A stretch of DNA of 27,751 nt from a virus. The notes below the pieces were generated by a model that had not been told where the DNA came from, ran no database searches, and saw nothing but the letters and a program-made list of their open reading frames with translations. How positions within the stretch are numbered: position 1 is the stretch's first letter; every line of letters begins with the position of its first letter. Positions 17,175-25,532 of this stretch are shown here, piece after piece. The position numbers were made by a program, and so were the translations under genes. Location of the stretch: positions 1 through 27,751 of IMG/VR virus record IMGVR_UViG_3300023179_000419; one strand, written 5' to 3'.

Positions 17175-17579
17175 TTAATTGGCATCCGTGCTATTAAACT
17201 TGTGGAATACGACTACTGTTTGACCAATTGGTGGTGGATTACTAAATGTAATTGTTGCACCAACTAATGTAAATGCATCGCCAGGATTTTGTGCAATGTT
17301 ACCAACAAATACAAGAATACTTGTGTCGCTTGGTGGAGTGTAACTTAATGTAAACACGGTTGTGCTACCATCACCTGTAAACATATCTTTTGGAATGGTA
17401 ACATTTCCCAAGATAGCAATACTTTGCCAAGCATTATAATAAATCTCAAAACGTTGAGTATCCGTGTTATAACGTATCTGTCCATTAACAGGATTTGATG
17501 GACGGTCGGAAGTAGCACCCAATGGTAATTGAATTGCTGTGCTTCCACTTATTTTAGGATTTTTAAGTAATGTAGCCAT
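17175..17579 (-). CDS. Small virion protein carrying the FTGDGS beta module
   Basis: 134 aa, starting at ATG 17579, which overlaps the upstream stop by one base (TAATG). Residues 20-55 have GATSDRPSNPVNGQIRYNTDTQRFEIYYNAWQ. Residues about 65-130 have DMFTGDGSTTVFTLSYTPPS...VFVGNIAQNPG...FSNPPPIGQTVVV. The same two blocks in the same order occur near the C-termini of the two long fibres at 5580-9044 and 14984-17131 (RPSNxxQGMIRFNT then FxGDGSQTxFTLS). Here they make up nearly the whole protein. It may be a free-standing fibre-attachment or tail protein. It is co-translated with the 102-aa gene before it. Confidence 0.8.
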   Translation of the reverse strand: MATLLKNPKISGSTAIQLPLGATSDRPSNPVNGQIRYNTDTQRFEIYYNAWQSIAILGNVTIPKDMFTGDGSTTVFTLSYTPPSDTSILVFVGNIAQNPGDAFTLVGATITFSNPPPIGQTVVVFHKFNSTDAN

Positions 17580-17887
17580 TATAGTGTAAAATATCCTACT
17601 GTTGACGTAATACTGGTAGCAACGTTTGCGTTTGCATAAATTGCATCACCATTGCTTAAAACAATTTTTTCAGTGCTTACAACAAGTGTATCAGTGCTTG
17701 TAATTGCATAATTTTGATAAACGACAGTGCTATTGCTTGCACTACCACCACTTGGAACAAGATAAAGATTTATTGTTTTTGTGCTACCGCTTGTATTGCA
17801 AAAATAAAGTAGGCTAACAACATTAGTGCCACTACTAGTATAAATTGCAGAAGCTGCTGTTCCTAAAACTGTATTTGTAATTGCCAT
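17579..17887 (-). CDS. Small beta-rich virion protein
   Basis: 102 aa; AAGGAAA lies upstream of ATG 17887. Sequence features are MAITNTVLGTAASAIYTSSG, then VSLLYFCNTSGSTKTINLYLVPSGG and a C-terminal DTLVVSTEKIVLSNGDAIYANAN...VGYFTL. It resembles small T4-like cyanophage structural proteins with a single beta-sandwich, often found beside the tail genes; that is from memory. The 1-nt overlap with the following gene indicates coupling. There is no signal peptide, membrane segment or enzymatic motif. A small decoration or tail protein is the best guess. Confidence 0.78.
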   Translation of the reverse strand: MAITNTVLGTAASAIYTSSGTNVVSLLYFCNTSGSTKTINLYLVPSGGSASNSTVVYQNYAITSTDTLVVSTEKIVLSNGDAIYANANVATSITSTVGYFTL

Positions 17888-17898
17888 CTTTTATTTCC

Positions 17899-18642
17899 TT
17901 AAATCATTATATTGAAACCTATGGCTCTGGTTATGCCAACAAGTTCATCACCACTATTGCTATTTACCACATATAGACCAGTGTTTCCACTACCAACTGT
18001 ATTGGAAAACAATAATGTGTTATTACTTACACTTGCTGGTGTAAGATTTTGAAAATTAAACTTCAAACCTTTATCTAAAGAAATTACACCTGAACCATTT
18101 CCATAAAGTTTTAGATCTTGATTGGTTCCACTAGTGGTAATATTACCATTTGATATTCTAGTTCCATAAACATTTAAGTTTGGAATAGAAAAAGTAAAAT
18201 TAGCATTACCTAATAATAATCCACCACCTTGATTATATTGAATATAAGTGTTAGCACCAACTGCCGTAACACCAGCACTCGTATTGCTTATATATGAAAG
18301 AGTAACAACATCACTATTTGCTACTGGACTTGCTGCTGATATTCTTTGTATACTGGCTCCAATATTACCTGTAAATGCTGAATATAATTCATTATAAATC
18401 CAATAAGCATTAGGCAAACTACCACGGTCAATTAAAATACCAGCATTTCCACCTGTAATACCTGCTCCTGTTTCAGCAGTATTGACTGTAACGTAAGCAT
18501 TTCCAACCGCAGTAGTAGACGCATTAAAATAAACGATATTACCAATAATGGCAATATTACCATTAATTGTAACATTGTTAGCATAAATGTCCCAAGGAGC
18601 ATATAAACTATCTGCACCAGTAATTTTTTTTACAGTTGCCAT
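17899..18642 (-). CDS. Fibre-type virion protein, copy 2 of a tandem paralog pair
   Basis: 247 aa. It aligns without gaps over the first ~120 residues with the gene immediately upstream at 18647-19384 (TGA.xLxAPWDIY, NAYxxxNxAETGxGxTxGNxGIxIDRGSLPNAYW, RISAAxPVxxSDVVT). The two share further blocks at the C-terminal end: NGNxTTSGTNQDL, GSGNTGLYVVN and DELVxxxRAI. The IDRGSLPNAYW module is a widespread fibre segment in marine T4-like phages. GGAT at the start comes from the neighbour's last codons, and the genes are 4 nt apart. It is a probable structural protein of fibre or tail origin; no catalytic motif. Confidence 0.8.
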   Translation of the reverse strand: MATVKKITGADSLYAPWDIYANNVTINGNIAIIGNIVYFNASTTAVGNAYVTVNTAETGAGITGGNAGILIDRGSLPNAYWIYNELYSAFTGNIGASIQRISAASPVANSDVVTLSYISNTSAGVTAVGANTYIQYNQGGGLLLGNANFTFSIPNLNVYGTRISNGNITTSGTNQDLKLYGNGSGVISLDKGLKFNFQNLTPASVSNNTLLFSNTVGSGNTGLYVVNSNSGDELVGITRAIGFNIMI

Positions 18643-18646
18643 TCAT

Positions 18647-19384
18647 TTATCCAAAAATTAGTGACAGTGCTACTGCCCTGTTTTTCGCAAGTAACTCATC
18701 GTTTGTAGCGTTATTGACAAAGAAAAGTCCACTATTTCCAGTCCCAGTAGTATTAGCATATATGAAAGCAGTGCTTGCTTGGTTAGTAGGAGCAGTTTGC
18801 CAACTCATTTTAAGAACATCATCTATAGTTACATAACCAGTAGCACCGTTTGCACTTAATACAAGGTCTTGGTTTGTTCCACTTGTCGTAACATTACCAT
18901 TACCAATAACAGTATTGTACACCTTTAAATTACCATTATTAAAAGTAAAATATTGGCTACCAGCTAATAAATTACTTACATTATATTGAACTTCGGTAAC
19001 GTTACCACCAGCGGTTCCACCAACGTTTGAGAGGTAACCTTTTGTAACAACATCACTTGGATTAACTGGATTTGCAGCACTTATTCTTGTAAGTGCACCA
19101 CTTATAGTTCCACGAAACGAAGAATTTACTTCGTCCCATACCCAATAAGCATTTGGTAAACTACCACGATCTATGATAATACCACTATTTCCGCTTGTTA
19201 CACCAGAACCAGTTTCTGCATCATTTAAAATAAGATAGGCATTAGCAATATTAACATTACTTGTGTTAATAGAAGAAGTATTACCCGTGACAGTTAAATT
19301 ACCATGAATAGTTACAACATTGCTATAAATGTCCCACGGAGCGGTCAATCCATTTGCACCAGTTACACGTTTTACAGTCGCCAT
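18647..19384 (-). CDS. Fibre-type virion protein, copy 1 of a tandem paralog pair
   Basis: 245 aa; TAGGAT lies before ATG 19384 and CATAAATA 19 nt upstream, so this copy opens a transcription unit. Residues 1-40 are MATVKRVTGANGLTAPWDIYSNVVTIHGNLTVTGN. Residues about 50-80 hold LNDAETGSGVTSGNSGIIIDRGSLPNAYW. Residues 100-125 hold RISAANPVNPSDVVTKGYLSN. The end is NSGLFFVNNATNDELLAKNRAVALSLIFG. The sequence is a close paralog of the downstream 247-aa protein, diverged most in the middle (residues 120-180). It is likely beta-rich and trimeric. The pair may form a hetero-oligomer or give dosage of two variants of one part. Confidence 0.82.
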   Translation of the reverse strand: MATVKRVTGANGLTAPWDIYSNVVTIHGNLTVTGNTSSINTSNVNIANAYLILNDAETGSGVTSGNSGIIIDRGSLPNAYWVWDEVNSSFRGTISGALTRISAANPVNPSDVVTKGYLSNVGGTAGGNVTEVQYNVSNLLAGSQYFTFNNGNLKVYNTVIGNGNVTTSGTNQDLVLSANGATGYVTIDDVLKMSWQTAPTNQASTAFIYANTTGTGNSGLFFVNNATNDELLAKNRAVALSLIFG

Positions 19385-19403
19385 CTACGAAAATCCTACC
19401 AAA

Positions 19404-19411
19404 TATTTATG
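19404..19411 (-). promoter_or_regulatory. Late promoter CATAAATA
   Basis: The minus strand reads CATAAATA, 19 nt before ATG 19384. It lies directly downstream of the minus-strand terminator at 19432-19455, which makes a clean boundary between two transcription units. Confidence 0.7.
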
Positions 19412-19431
19412 CGAAGGGTATTTTATAAAAA

Positions 19432-19455
19432 AATAGCAGCCCGAAGGCTGCTATT
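19432..19455 (-). terminator. Intrinsic terminator with TTCG loop
   Basis: A perfect 10-bp stem (19432-19441 with 19446-19455) encloses a 4-base loop that reads TTCG on the minus strand, a very stable tetraloop. A T-run follows on the minus strand (TTTTTTT from 19433 leftwards). It lies just after the stop of the 218-aa gene, whose transcript it should end. Confidence 0.88.
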
Positions 19456-19477
19456 GATCCTCCAATATTCTTGGTTA

Positions 19478-20134
19478 TTAAGCGCCAGGAATACGAACAG
19501 TTGTTGAGGTTGGGTTATTGAATGTCCATTGATATTCAAGACCACTAAAATCTTGAACAAACTTGTTGGTTAAACGTGCCGCAAAACCACCACTGTATAT
19601 ACTCGCTACGCTATTGGTGTTTGCAACAGTTTGTGTTTGACCAAGTGAAACGTTTGCATTTGATTGACCAGTAGTTGTATTTGCAGTAACTGTGTTGACT
19701 ACAACGTTACCAGTAAGACCAGTGCCACGTAGGTAATCACCTGCGCCTGGTGATTTTGGACCGCTTACGTTTGCAGTTTGATAAATTACATAAGCATATG
19801 TTGAGCTACTGCTTATACCACCATTGCTTACGTTGGCATATGTAATTACTGCAGTATCAACACCTATACTCATTTGTGTTGAAGTTAAGTTTGCATTTGG
19901 AACGTTAACAAGTGTGCATTGACCAGTTTGTGTACCGTTTGTTACAAGAAACTTTGAACGACCTTTTTGATTAAGAATTGAACCAAAACCAGCAGCACTT
20001 GCACCGCTAATATAAACGTTTGGACGAACTTGGTTACCCGCAATGCTTGTTAGACCACCAGTACCACCAATTACGTTTGTAGCATCAAAAAATTGGTTTA
20101 CTGTTGCTGACTTTTGAATTTTAAATTTTGCCAT
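19478..20134 (-). CDS. Virion structural protein, probably abundant
   Basis: 218 aa with a strong SD (AAGGAG) before ATG 20134. It starts MAKFKIQKSATVNQFFDATNV, with VRPNVYISGASAAGFGSILNQKGRSKFLV, then MSIGVDTAVITYANVSNGG and PKSPGAGDYLRG. It ends FAARLTNKFVQDFSGLEYQWTFNNPTSTTVRIPGA. It has normal complexity and is beta-rich, with basic residues near the N-terminus, and no fibre shaft repeat. I recall similar proteins as conserved structural proteins of T4-like marine phages, but the exact position is unknown. It has its own promoter, the strongest SD in the region, a long 5' leader and a dedicated strong terminator, which together suggest high expression. It could be a neck, tail or head decoration protein. 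Confidence 0.78.
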   Translation of the reverse strand: MAKFKIQKSATVNQFFDATNVIGGTGGLTSIAGNQVRPNVYISGASAAGFGSILNQKGRSKFLVTNGTQTGQCTLVNVPNANLTSTQMSIGVDTAVITYANVSNGGISSSSTYAYVIYQTANVSGPKSPGAGDYLRGTGLTGNVVVNTVTANTTTGQSNANVSLGQTQTVANTNSVASIYSGGFAARLTNKFVQDFSGLEYQWTFNNPTSTTVRIPGA

Positions 20135-20199
20135 TTTATTCTCCTTATGTGACGTTCCAGGTCAACGGCTGGCTAAACCGTAGTCTTAAACGACAAAGG

Positions 20200-20207
20200 T
20201 ATTTATG
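20200..20207 (-). promoter_or_regulatory. Late promoter CATAAATA with long leader
   Basis: The minus strand reads CATAAATA, 65 nt upstream of ATG 20134, three times farther than at the other units. The leader contains only a weak hairpin (ACGG...CCGT near 20166-20182). I see no known riboswitch or other RNA element. Confidence 0.6.
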
Positions 20208-20210
20208 TTA

Positions 20211-20924
20211 TTATAATCCAAATCTGCTACGATAATATGCCCATTGTGCTTGTATATCTGTTAATGCTAAAACACTATTATATGCTTTTACAAATCCAAT
20301 ATCAGCAGTTTGAACTTCGGAACCACCTGAACGACTGAATAATCGCAACTGATTAAATCCACCAAAACCTGCATTAGTTGCTGTTTTATAAACTCCAGCA
20401 GGTTGTGAATTAGTAGCAATATAAAGGTTTGCTACACCTGTTGATGATTTAAAAGTTCCCCAAATAAAATGCCAATTTTGATCAGCAACATCAGAACTTA
20501 AGTTAACTGTTCCATTAGGATAGAATACATTCATATAATTAATACCAGTTGAATAACTACCTAATAACCAATCTTTAACTGCTTCATTTTGTGTGTTTAA
20601 CAATCTACCATTAGCAGTAGTAGAAAGTTTATATGCCATAAAAACTGTATAATCTTGACCAGTTACATAATTTGGACCACCATATATATAATCTGTTCCA
20701 CTGCTTGTTGACTTTCTAAAAACGCCACCATTAGCACTATTCCAAGCAATACTACTACCAGCATTTGCTACGGTAATTGTAAAAGTTCCAGTTGCATCCG
20801 TTGTGCCGTTTACAGGAACAGCAGAATAGTTAGCCGCATCAAGATCGTATGTAGGCGATGGTAATCCACGTTCTATTACGATTCCGTTACCAAATATTAT
20901 ACCTGGTCCAACTATGGTTACCAT
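20211..20924 (-). CDS. LamG/concanavalin A-like lectin-fold virion protein
   Basis: 237 aa. A short N-terminal beta leader (MVTIVGPGIIFGNGIVIERG) is followed by a jelly-roll pattern typical of LamG-like domains. The pattern is PTYDLDAANYSAVP, DYTVFMAYKLS, GRLLNTQNEAVKDWLLGSY, NWHFIWGTFKSSTGVANLYI, LRLFSRSGGSEVQTADIGFVKAYNSVLALTDIQAQWAYYRSRFGL. In the family this is a carbohydrate-binding beta-sandwich. The final helix after the last strand is also usual. A receptor (surface glycan) binding role on the tail is inferred. It starts 2 nt after the stop of the 1498-aa fibre and is likely translated together with it, so it may cap that fibre. Confidence 0.85.
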   Translation of the reverse strand: MVTIVGPGIIFGNGIVIERGLPSPTYDLDAANYSAVPVNGTTDATGTFTITVANAGSSIAWNSANGGVFRKSTSSGTDYIYGGPNYVTGQDYTVFMAYKLSTTANGRLLNTQNEAVKDWLLGSYSTGINYMNVFYPNGTVNLSSDVADQNWHFIWGTFKSSTGVANLYIATNSQPAGVYKTATNAGFGGFNQLRLFSRSGGSEVQTADIGFVKAYNSVLALTDIQAQWAYYRSRFGL

Positions 20925-20926
20925 TA

Positions 20927-23900
20927 TTACACCAATCGCTCAATACTAATTAGGTTGTTGCTATAACCACTGCCAGTAATTGCACTAACACGATAAGCAT
21001 TTGTTCCAACAGTTGCAGTAAACATAAACATGTCACCAGCAGTTCCACTTGGACTACCAATATTTGCATAAGTTGTGCTTAATGCCGTGTTACTACTACC
21101 ACCAGTTGTTCCACCACCCAATCCAGATTGGAAAATATAAGTGTAAAGTGCTTGTGGTGTTCCGCTTAAACTACCAAGTTGTAATTGGTTAGCATTGCTA
21201 CTACCATTGTTCAACCACTGAACCTTAATATTATCCATAATAACAGCAGTATTTTGTGCTACGATTGCAGAACTCTTACCAGTAACACTTGAACTATACA
21301 GATTACCACTAATTGTAGCACTAGTTCCAGTAAATGTATTAGCAGTAATAACGTTTGCACCACTAATATTACCATAATTGGTTATTACAAAATTGCTTGC
21401 AACTACATAGCTTGCACCAGTGATGTTACCACCACTGCCTGTTGTTATAAGATAACCAGCAGTTATGTTACCAGTTGTAGATACGTTACCATAAGTTAAA
21501 TTGTTCGTTACATTTATGTTAGCGGCATTGACATTTGCAGTTACGTTGATATTGCCAACATTAATATTACCAGTTGTGGTAATTGGGTTGGCATTGCTCA
21601 TATAAATGTTACCATTTGGATACAATACCATCTGTGCCGCACCGTTGTTATAGAAACTTAACGGTAGATAAGTGCCAGTGCCGTTGATACCACTAACCAA
21701 CTGAACATCTGTTGAACCATTTGTAGCAATAAGAATCTTACTTGCATTAGTTGGGTTAGTGCTATTAGCTGCTTGCCAACTTGCCGCAGTGCTACTACCA
21801 CTTGGTAATGCATATATACCAGTGCTGCTATTAACATTAGCAGTTTGGAACATTGTTCTATAAGCAACAGTAGAATTAGTAAAGTCACCAAGAATATAAC
21901 TATTGCTTGGATGTGTTATGTTTCCAGTTACAGTAATATTACCAGCAGTTAAATTACCAGTATAAGTTGGCAAGTATGCAGCAACTTGCGTATTGCCATA
22001 AGTTCCACTTATGCCTGTCAGTATGCTTACACCATTGCTGTAAAGATAACTGTTACCATAATGAGCGTTTGCAATAACGTTGCCTGTAACAGAAATGGTT
22101 GAACTGATCAAGTTGCTGTTTAAGTAATATCCAACTTGTGTATTACCATAAGTTCCACTTACACCAGCGAGTATTGATGTTCCATTTGGATATAGATAAT
22201 TTGGTGAGTAAATGTTGGATACGAACGCATTACCAAAGAATGAAGTAATACCACCAATGTTACCATAGTTGTTTGCTGAACCACCATTTACTATTGCATT
22301 TTGCTGATTACCATAAACATTTAATATGTAGACACCAAATTGTCCGTTAGTTGAATTATAATTTAAAACAGCATTTCTTGTGCCATTTGATGATAATAGA
22401 TATCCACTGCCACCAATAACAACACCAGCAAGGGCATCAGCAGAAGTATTTGGATTTAAAGTAAGATATCCATTACCAGAACTTTCATTTATAGTTGCGC
22501 CAGTTGGTAGTCTTATATTACCATTTCTTAAAATTTGAACATTGCTTGTTGCAACAGTATTAGCAACATAGTAAGCACTTACTTGTGTGTTACCATAAGT
22601 TGAAGCTAAACCTGTTAGATAATATCCATTACCTGTGTAGAATGATGCACCAACATTACCACTTGCTGTGATATTACCACTTGCAATAATACTGTTTGCA
22701 TATTCTGTATTATTGATAGTTTCATAGTTAAGTGTAGTAATATTACCAGTTACAAATAGATTACCATTTACAGTAATATTACCAGCAGTTAGGTTACCTG
22801 TATATTGTGGCAAGTATGTAGCAACATTTGCATTACCATAACTAAATGCACCATTTATAACACCAATAAGTGTATTATTAATGCTTACAATATTACCTTC
22901 AACAACTGTAACACGACCAGTCAATGATCCAAGATTAGCATTAGCCGCATTAATATTTGCAGTCATTGCATTGTTTAAGCTATTTGCATAAGCAGTAACA
23001 GCACTATTTGCAGTAACAATTGCACTATTTGCACCGCTTACATTTGAATTTAATAACGCAATTAGATTTGCTTGCGTAGCCGCATTACTATAAAGAGTAG
23101 TAATATCACTTGCTTGACTTGCGGCATTAGTTGTAAGTGTAGCAAGGTTACTTGCCTGTGTAGCGGCATTACTATAAAGAGTAGTAATATCACTTGCTTG
23201 GCTTGCAGCATTAGTAAACAATATATTAACGTTGCTTGCAATAGTTCCAGTATTACTTTGCAATGCGCTAATGTTAAGATTAGCGGCATTTAAGTTTGCA
23301 TTCAATGTAGAAATACTGCTATTTGCAGCTTGAATCTGTTGTGTAGTAGCAAATCCAGTACCTGCTTGTATTTGCGCAATTTCACCTGCAAGATTTACAA
23401 CACTGTTGTTTAATGCAGTTATACTGTTTGCTTGAACGCCAGCATTAGAATAAAGTATAACAATATCGCTTGCCTGACTTGCGGCATTGCTTGACAATGT
23501 AGCAATTGCGCTGTTAGCTGCTGTAACATTAGCATTTATTGTAGTAATTGCACTATTAGCAGCAGTAACATTAGAATTGACTGTTGTAATAAGGTTTGCT
23601 TGCGTTGCCGCATTACTTGTTAATGTAGTGATTGCACTATTAGCTGCAGTAACATTTGCATTGATTGTAGAAATTGCACTATTTGCTGATGTAATATTTG
23701 CATTGATTGTAGAAATTGCACTATTTGCCGCTGTAACGTTTGCATTAATATTAGCAATTGCACTATTTGCTGCAGTAACATTTGCATTGATAGTTGTTAT
23801 CAAGTTTGCTTGGGTAGCCGCATTGCTTGTTAGAGTAGTAATAGCACTATTTGCCGCAGTAACATTTGCATTAATGGTTGTAATAAGGTTTGCTTGTGTT

Positions 23901-25423
23901 GCCGCATTGCTATTAAGAGTTGTAATTGTGCTATCAGTAGGTAGATATGCCGCAACATTAGCATTACTATATGTTGTTCCACCAGTGACTGTATTTCCTC
24001 CAACCAAAAGTGATCCATTTGCAACTTGAACCGCAGTTCCACCAATGTAAATTGTATTATTGCTTACGTATAAACTCTTCCATTGATTTGTTAGTGTTCC
24101 TAAACTATAAACAGCATTTGCAGTTGGTGATATATTACCAGTTATATTAATATCAGTTGTAATACTATTTGCAAGATATGCTGCTACATTTGTATTGCTA
24201 TAACTTGTTTGAACCCCAGTTAGATAATAACCATTACCTGTGTAAAATGTTGCACTAATATTACCGCTTGCAATAATACTATTAGCATATTCAGTTTTAG
24301 AAACAACTTCATAATTTGTAGTTACAATATTACCAGTAACATTTAAATTACCAGTAATATTAACATTGCCACTTACTGTTGCGTTGCCAGTAACTACTAA
24401 TCCATTACTGCTTTTAAAACGACCAATTTCATTCGCAGCAGAATCTCCGCCAATAGCAAATACAATATCTTTATTTGCAGTTAGTGTTGCAACTACAAGT
24501 TTACCACCTTCAACGAGCAGATAACCATCATTTGCGGCATCTAATCCACCACCGCCACTAAATGTGCTACTGTTAATACCAAGATCGATATACTTTGTGC
24601 TATCAGTTCCGTTATCAGCAGTTACAACAATATCACCACTTGCACTGGTTCCACTGCTTTTGTTTTGTATTAATACTTGTGAATAGCTGTTAACACTGTC
24701 AACATAAGTGAAGCGAGCATTTGCAGGATTAAAAGATGGTAATAAACCAATTGTTGTATAGTTAGGAATAGTTACATTATTACCAGTTATATAAACATTT
24801 TGATAAAATTGTGTATAACCATCAACAGCATTAAAACTATTCGCATAAGAGGTAAAACTTGAATTACCATTAGAAGACAAATATATTGTTGACACATTGC
24901 CAACATTTGCATGTTTTAGACCTGTGGAGTTCGTGCCTAATCCACCAAATAGATATCCAGAAAAGTTAGCAGTATTAACTTCAACAAAACTATTTGCAGA
25001 AATTACGTTTGCTGATAAAGTTCCATCAGTAGTAATATTCGTCTGTGCATAAATTAAATTTGCATTTAATTTACTTGCGTTTACTCTTAAATTTCCCCAA
25101 CTATTTGTCGTAGCAGTTGGATTAATCCAAGTATCAATACTAATATTTCCAGAAAAATTTGCATCTTTAATATAAGCGCCAGCCCAAACATTAGATACAT
25201 TTCCTAATGTAAAATAATTAGTAATACTTGGATTTACATTTGCATAAACATTACCTACCGCTGCATTAACATTGGTATAGAGAATACGTTGACCACCTGC
25301 AGTAATGCCATCCATGACATATACATAATCTGTTGCTTCATCAATGACTAATTCACCATTGTGACCAACAAGATTACCTATTTCAAGAAAACTAATCTTA
25401 CCAAAATAACGACGCAGTGCCAT
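20927..25423 (-). CDS. Giant tail-fibre protein with long heptad-repeat coiled coil
   Basis: 1498 aa, the largest gene here. TAGGAT precedes ATG 25423. Residues 1-60 are a head module, RRYFGKISFLEIGNLVGHNGELVIDEATDYVYVMDG. The first third is TVTGNI-type shaft with TNYEVVSKTEYANSIIASGNI. Residues about 498-855 are built of 14-residue units of the form ITTINANVTAANSA and ITTLTSNAATQANL. These place Ile/Leu/Val/Ala at the a and d heptad positions and should form a long parallel trimeric coiled coil. A second LNYETINNTEYANSIIASGNI block follows, then TYGNTQVxxYL repeats and a beta-rich C-terminal tip ending NLISIERLV. The coiled coil flanked by duplicated TEYANS blocks suggests a rod with two similar shafts. 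Probably the long tail fibre or a major side fibre; the LamG protein downstream may be its partner. Confidence 0.88.
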   Translation of the reverse strand: MALRRYFGKISFLEIGNLVGHNGELVIDEATDYVYVMDGITAGGQRILYTNVNAAVGNVYANVNPSITNYFTLGNVSNVWAGAYIKDANFSGNISIDTWINPTATTNSWGNLRVNASKLNANLIYAQTNITTDGTLSANVISANSFVEVNTANFSGYLFGGLGTNSTGLKHANVGNVSTIYLSSNGNSSFTSYANSFNAVDGYTQFYQNVYITGNNVTIPNYTTIGLLPSFNPANARFTYVDSVNSYSQVLIQNKSSGTSASGDIVVTADNGTDSTKYIDLGINSSTFSGGGGLDAANDGYLLVEGGKLVVATLTANKDIVFAIGGDSAANEIGRFKSSNGLVVTGNATVSGNVNITGNLNVTGNIVTTNYEVVSKTEYANSIIASGNISATFYTGNGYYLTGVQTSYSNTNVAAYLANSITTDINITGNISPTANAVYSLGTLTNQWKSLYVSNNTIYIGGTAVQVANGSLLVGGNTVTGGTTYSNANVAAYLPTDSTITTLNSNAATQANLITTINANVTAANSAITTLTSNAATQANLITTINANVTAANSAIANINANVTAANSAISTINANITSANSAISTINANVTAANSAITTLTSNAATQANLITTVNSNVTAANSAITTINANVTAANSAIATLSSNAASQASDIVILYSNAGVQANSITALNNSVVNLAGEIAQIQAGTGFATTQQIQAANSSISTLNANLNAANLNISALQSNTGTIASNVNILFTNAASQASDITTLYSNAATQASNLATLTTNAASQASDITTLYSNAATQANLIALLNSNVSGANSAIVTANSAVTAYANSLNNAMTANINAANANLGSLTGRVTVVEGNIVSINNTLIGVINGAFSYGNANVATYLPQYTGNLTAGNITVNGNLFVTGNITTLNYETINNTEYANSIIASGNITASGNVGASFYTGNGYYLTGLASTYGNTQVSAYYVANTVATSNVQILRNGNIRLPTGATINESSGNGYLTLNPNTSADALAGVVIGGSGYLLSSNGTRNAVLNYNSTNGQFGVYILNVYGNQQNAIVNGGSANNYGNIGGITSFFGNAFVSNIYSPNYLYPNGTSILAGVSGTYGNTQVGYYLNSNLISSTISVTGNVIANAHYGNSYLYSNGVSILTGISGTYGNTQVAAYLPTYTGNLTAGNITVTGNITHPSNSYILGDFTNSTVAYRTMFQTANVNSSTGIYALPSGSSTAASWQAANSTNPTNASKILIATNGSTDVQLVSGINGTGTYLPLSFYNNGAAQMVLYPNGNIYMSNANPITTTGNINVGNINVTANVNAANINVTNNLTYGNVSTTGNITAGYLITTGSGGNITGASYVVASNFVITNYGNISGANVITANTFTGTSATISGNLYSSSVTGKSSAIVAQNTAVIMDNIKVQWLNNGSSNANQLQLGSLSGTPQALYTYIFQSGLGGGTTGGSSNTALSTTYANIGSPSGTAGDMFMFTATVGTNAYRVSAITGSGYSNNLISIERLV
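22860..23930 (-). repeat. 42-bp (14-aa) coding repeats of a coiled-coil rod
   Basis: Tandem and interspersed 14-codon units: seven copies of the INANVTAANSA type and at least four of the xTLxSNAATQAN type, with diverged ones after them. Two heptads per unit; a/d positions are Ile, Ile, Val, Ala. The repetition also shows at DNA level. Edges are approximate. Confidence 0.82.
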
Positions 25424-25443
25424 GCTTATATCCTAATATCTTA

Positions 25444-25451
25444 TATTTACC
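25444..25451 (-). promoter_or_regulatory. Candidate late promoter variant GGTAAATA
   Basis: The minus strand reads GGTAAATA, 20 nt before ATG 25423 of the giant fibre, matching the usual spacing. It has the same variant first two bases as the element at 4225-4232. Confidence 0.45.
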
Positions 25452-25479
25452 ATAAAATGATTGTTTAAGAACCCATGAG

Positions 25480-25532
25480 ATTAATGCATATCAGGTATTA
25501 ATGCACTGCAACAAAATAAATATTGCACTGCA
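25480..25532. repeat. Short direct repeats in the divergent intergenic region
   Basis: ATTAATGCA occurs at 25480-25488 and 25497-25505 (17-bp step). TGCACTGCA occurs at 25502-25510 and 25524-25532 (22-bp step). They overlap and flank the proposed promoter of the plus-strand gene, as operator sites would. This is a site suggestion only. Confidence 0.4.

Noticed and set aside
23487-23930. CRISPR-like array suggested by regular short repeats
   Set aside because: The repeats are in frame (multiples of 42 bp), encode heptads and lack unique spacers.
23487-24029. Plus-strand open frame of 180 codons, repetitive, opposite the giant fibre
   Set aside because: It is the antisense reading of the 42-bp coiled-coil repeats; the repeat makes stops absent in this frame. 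It has hydrophobic monotony and no independent signals.
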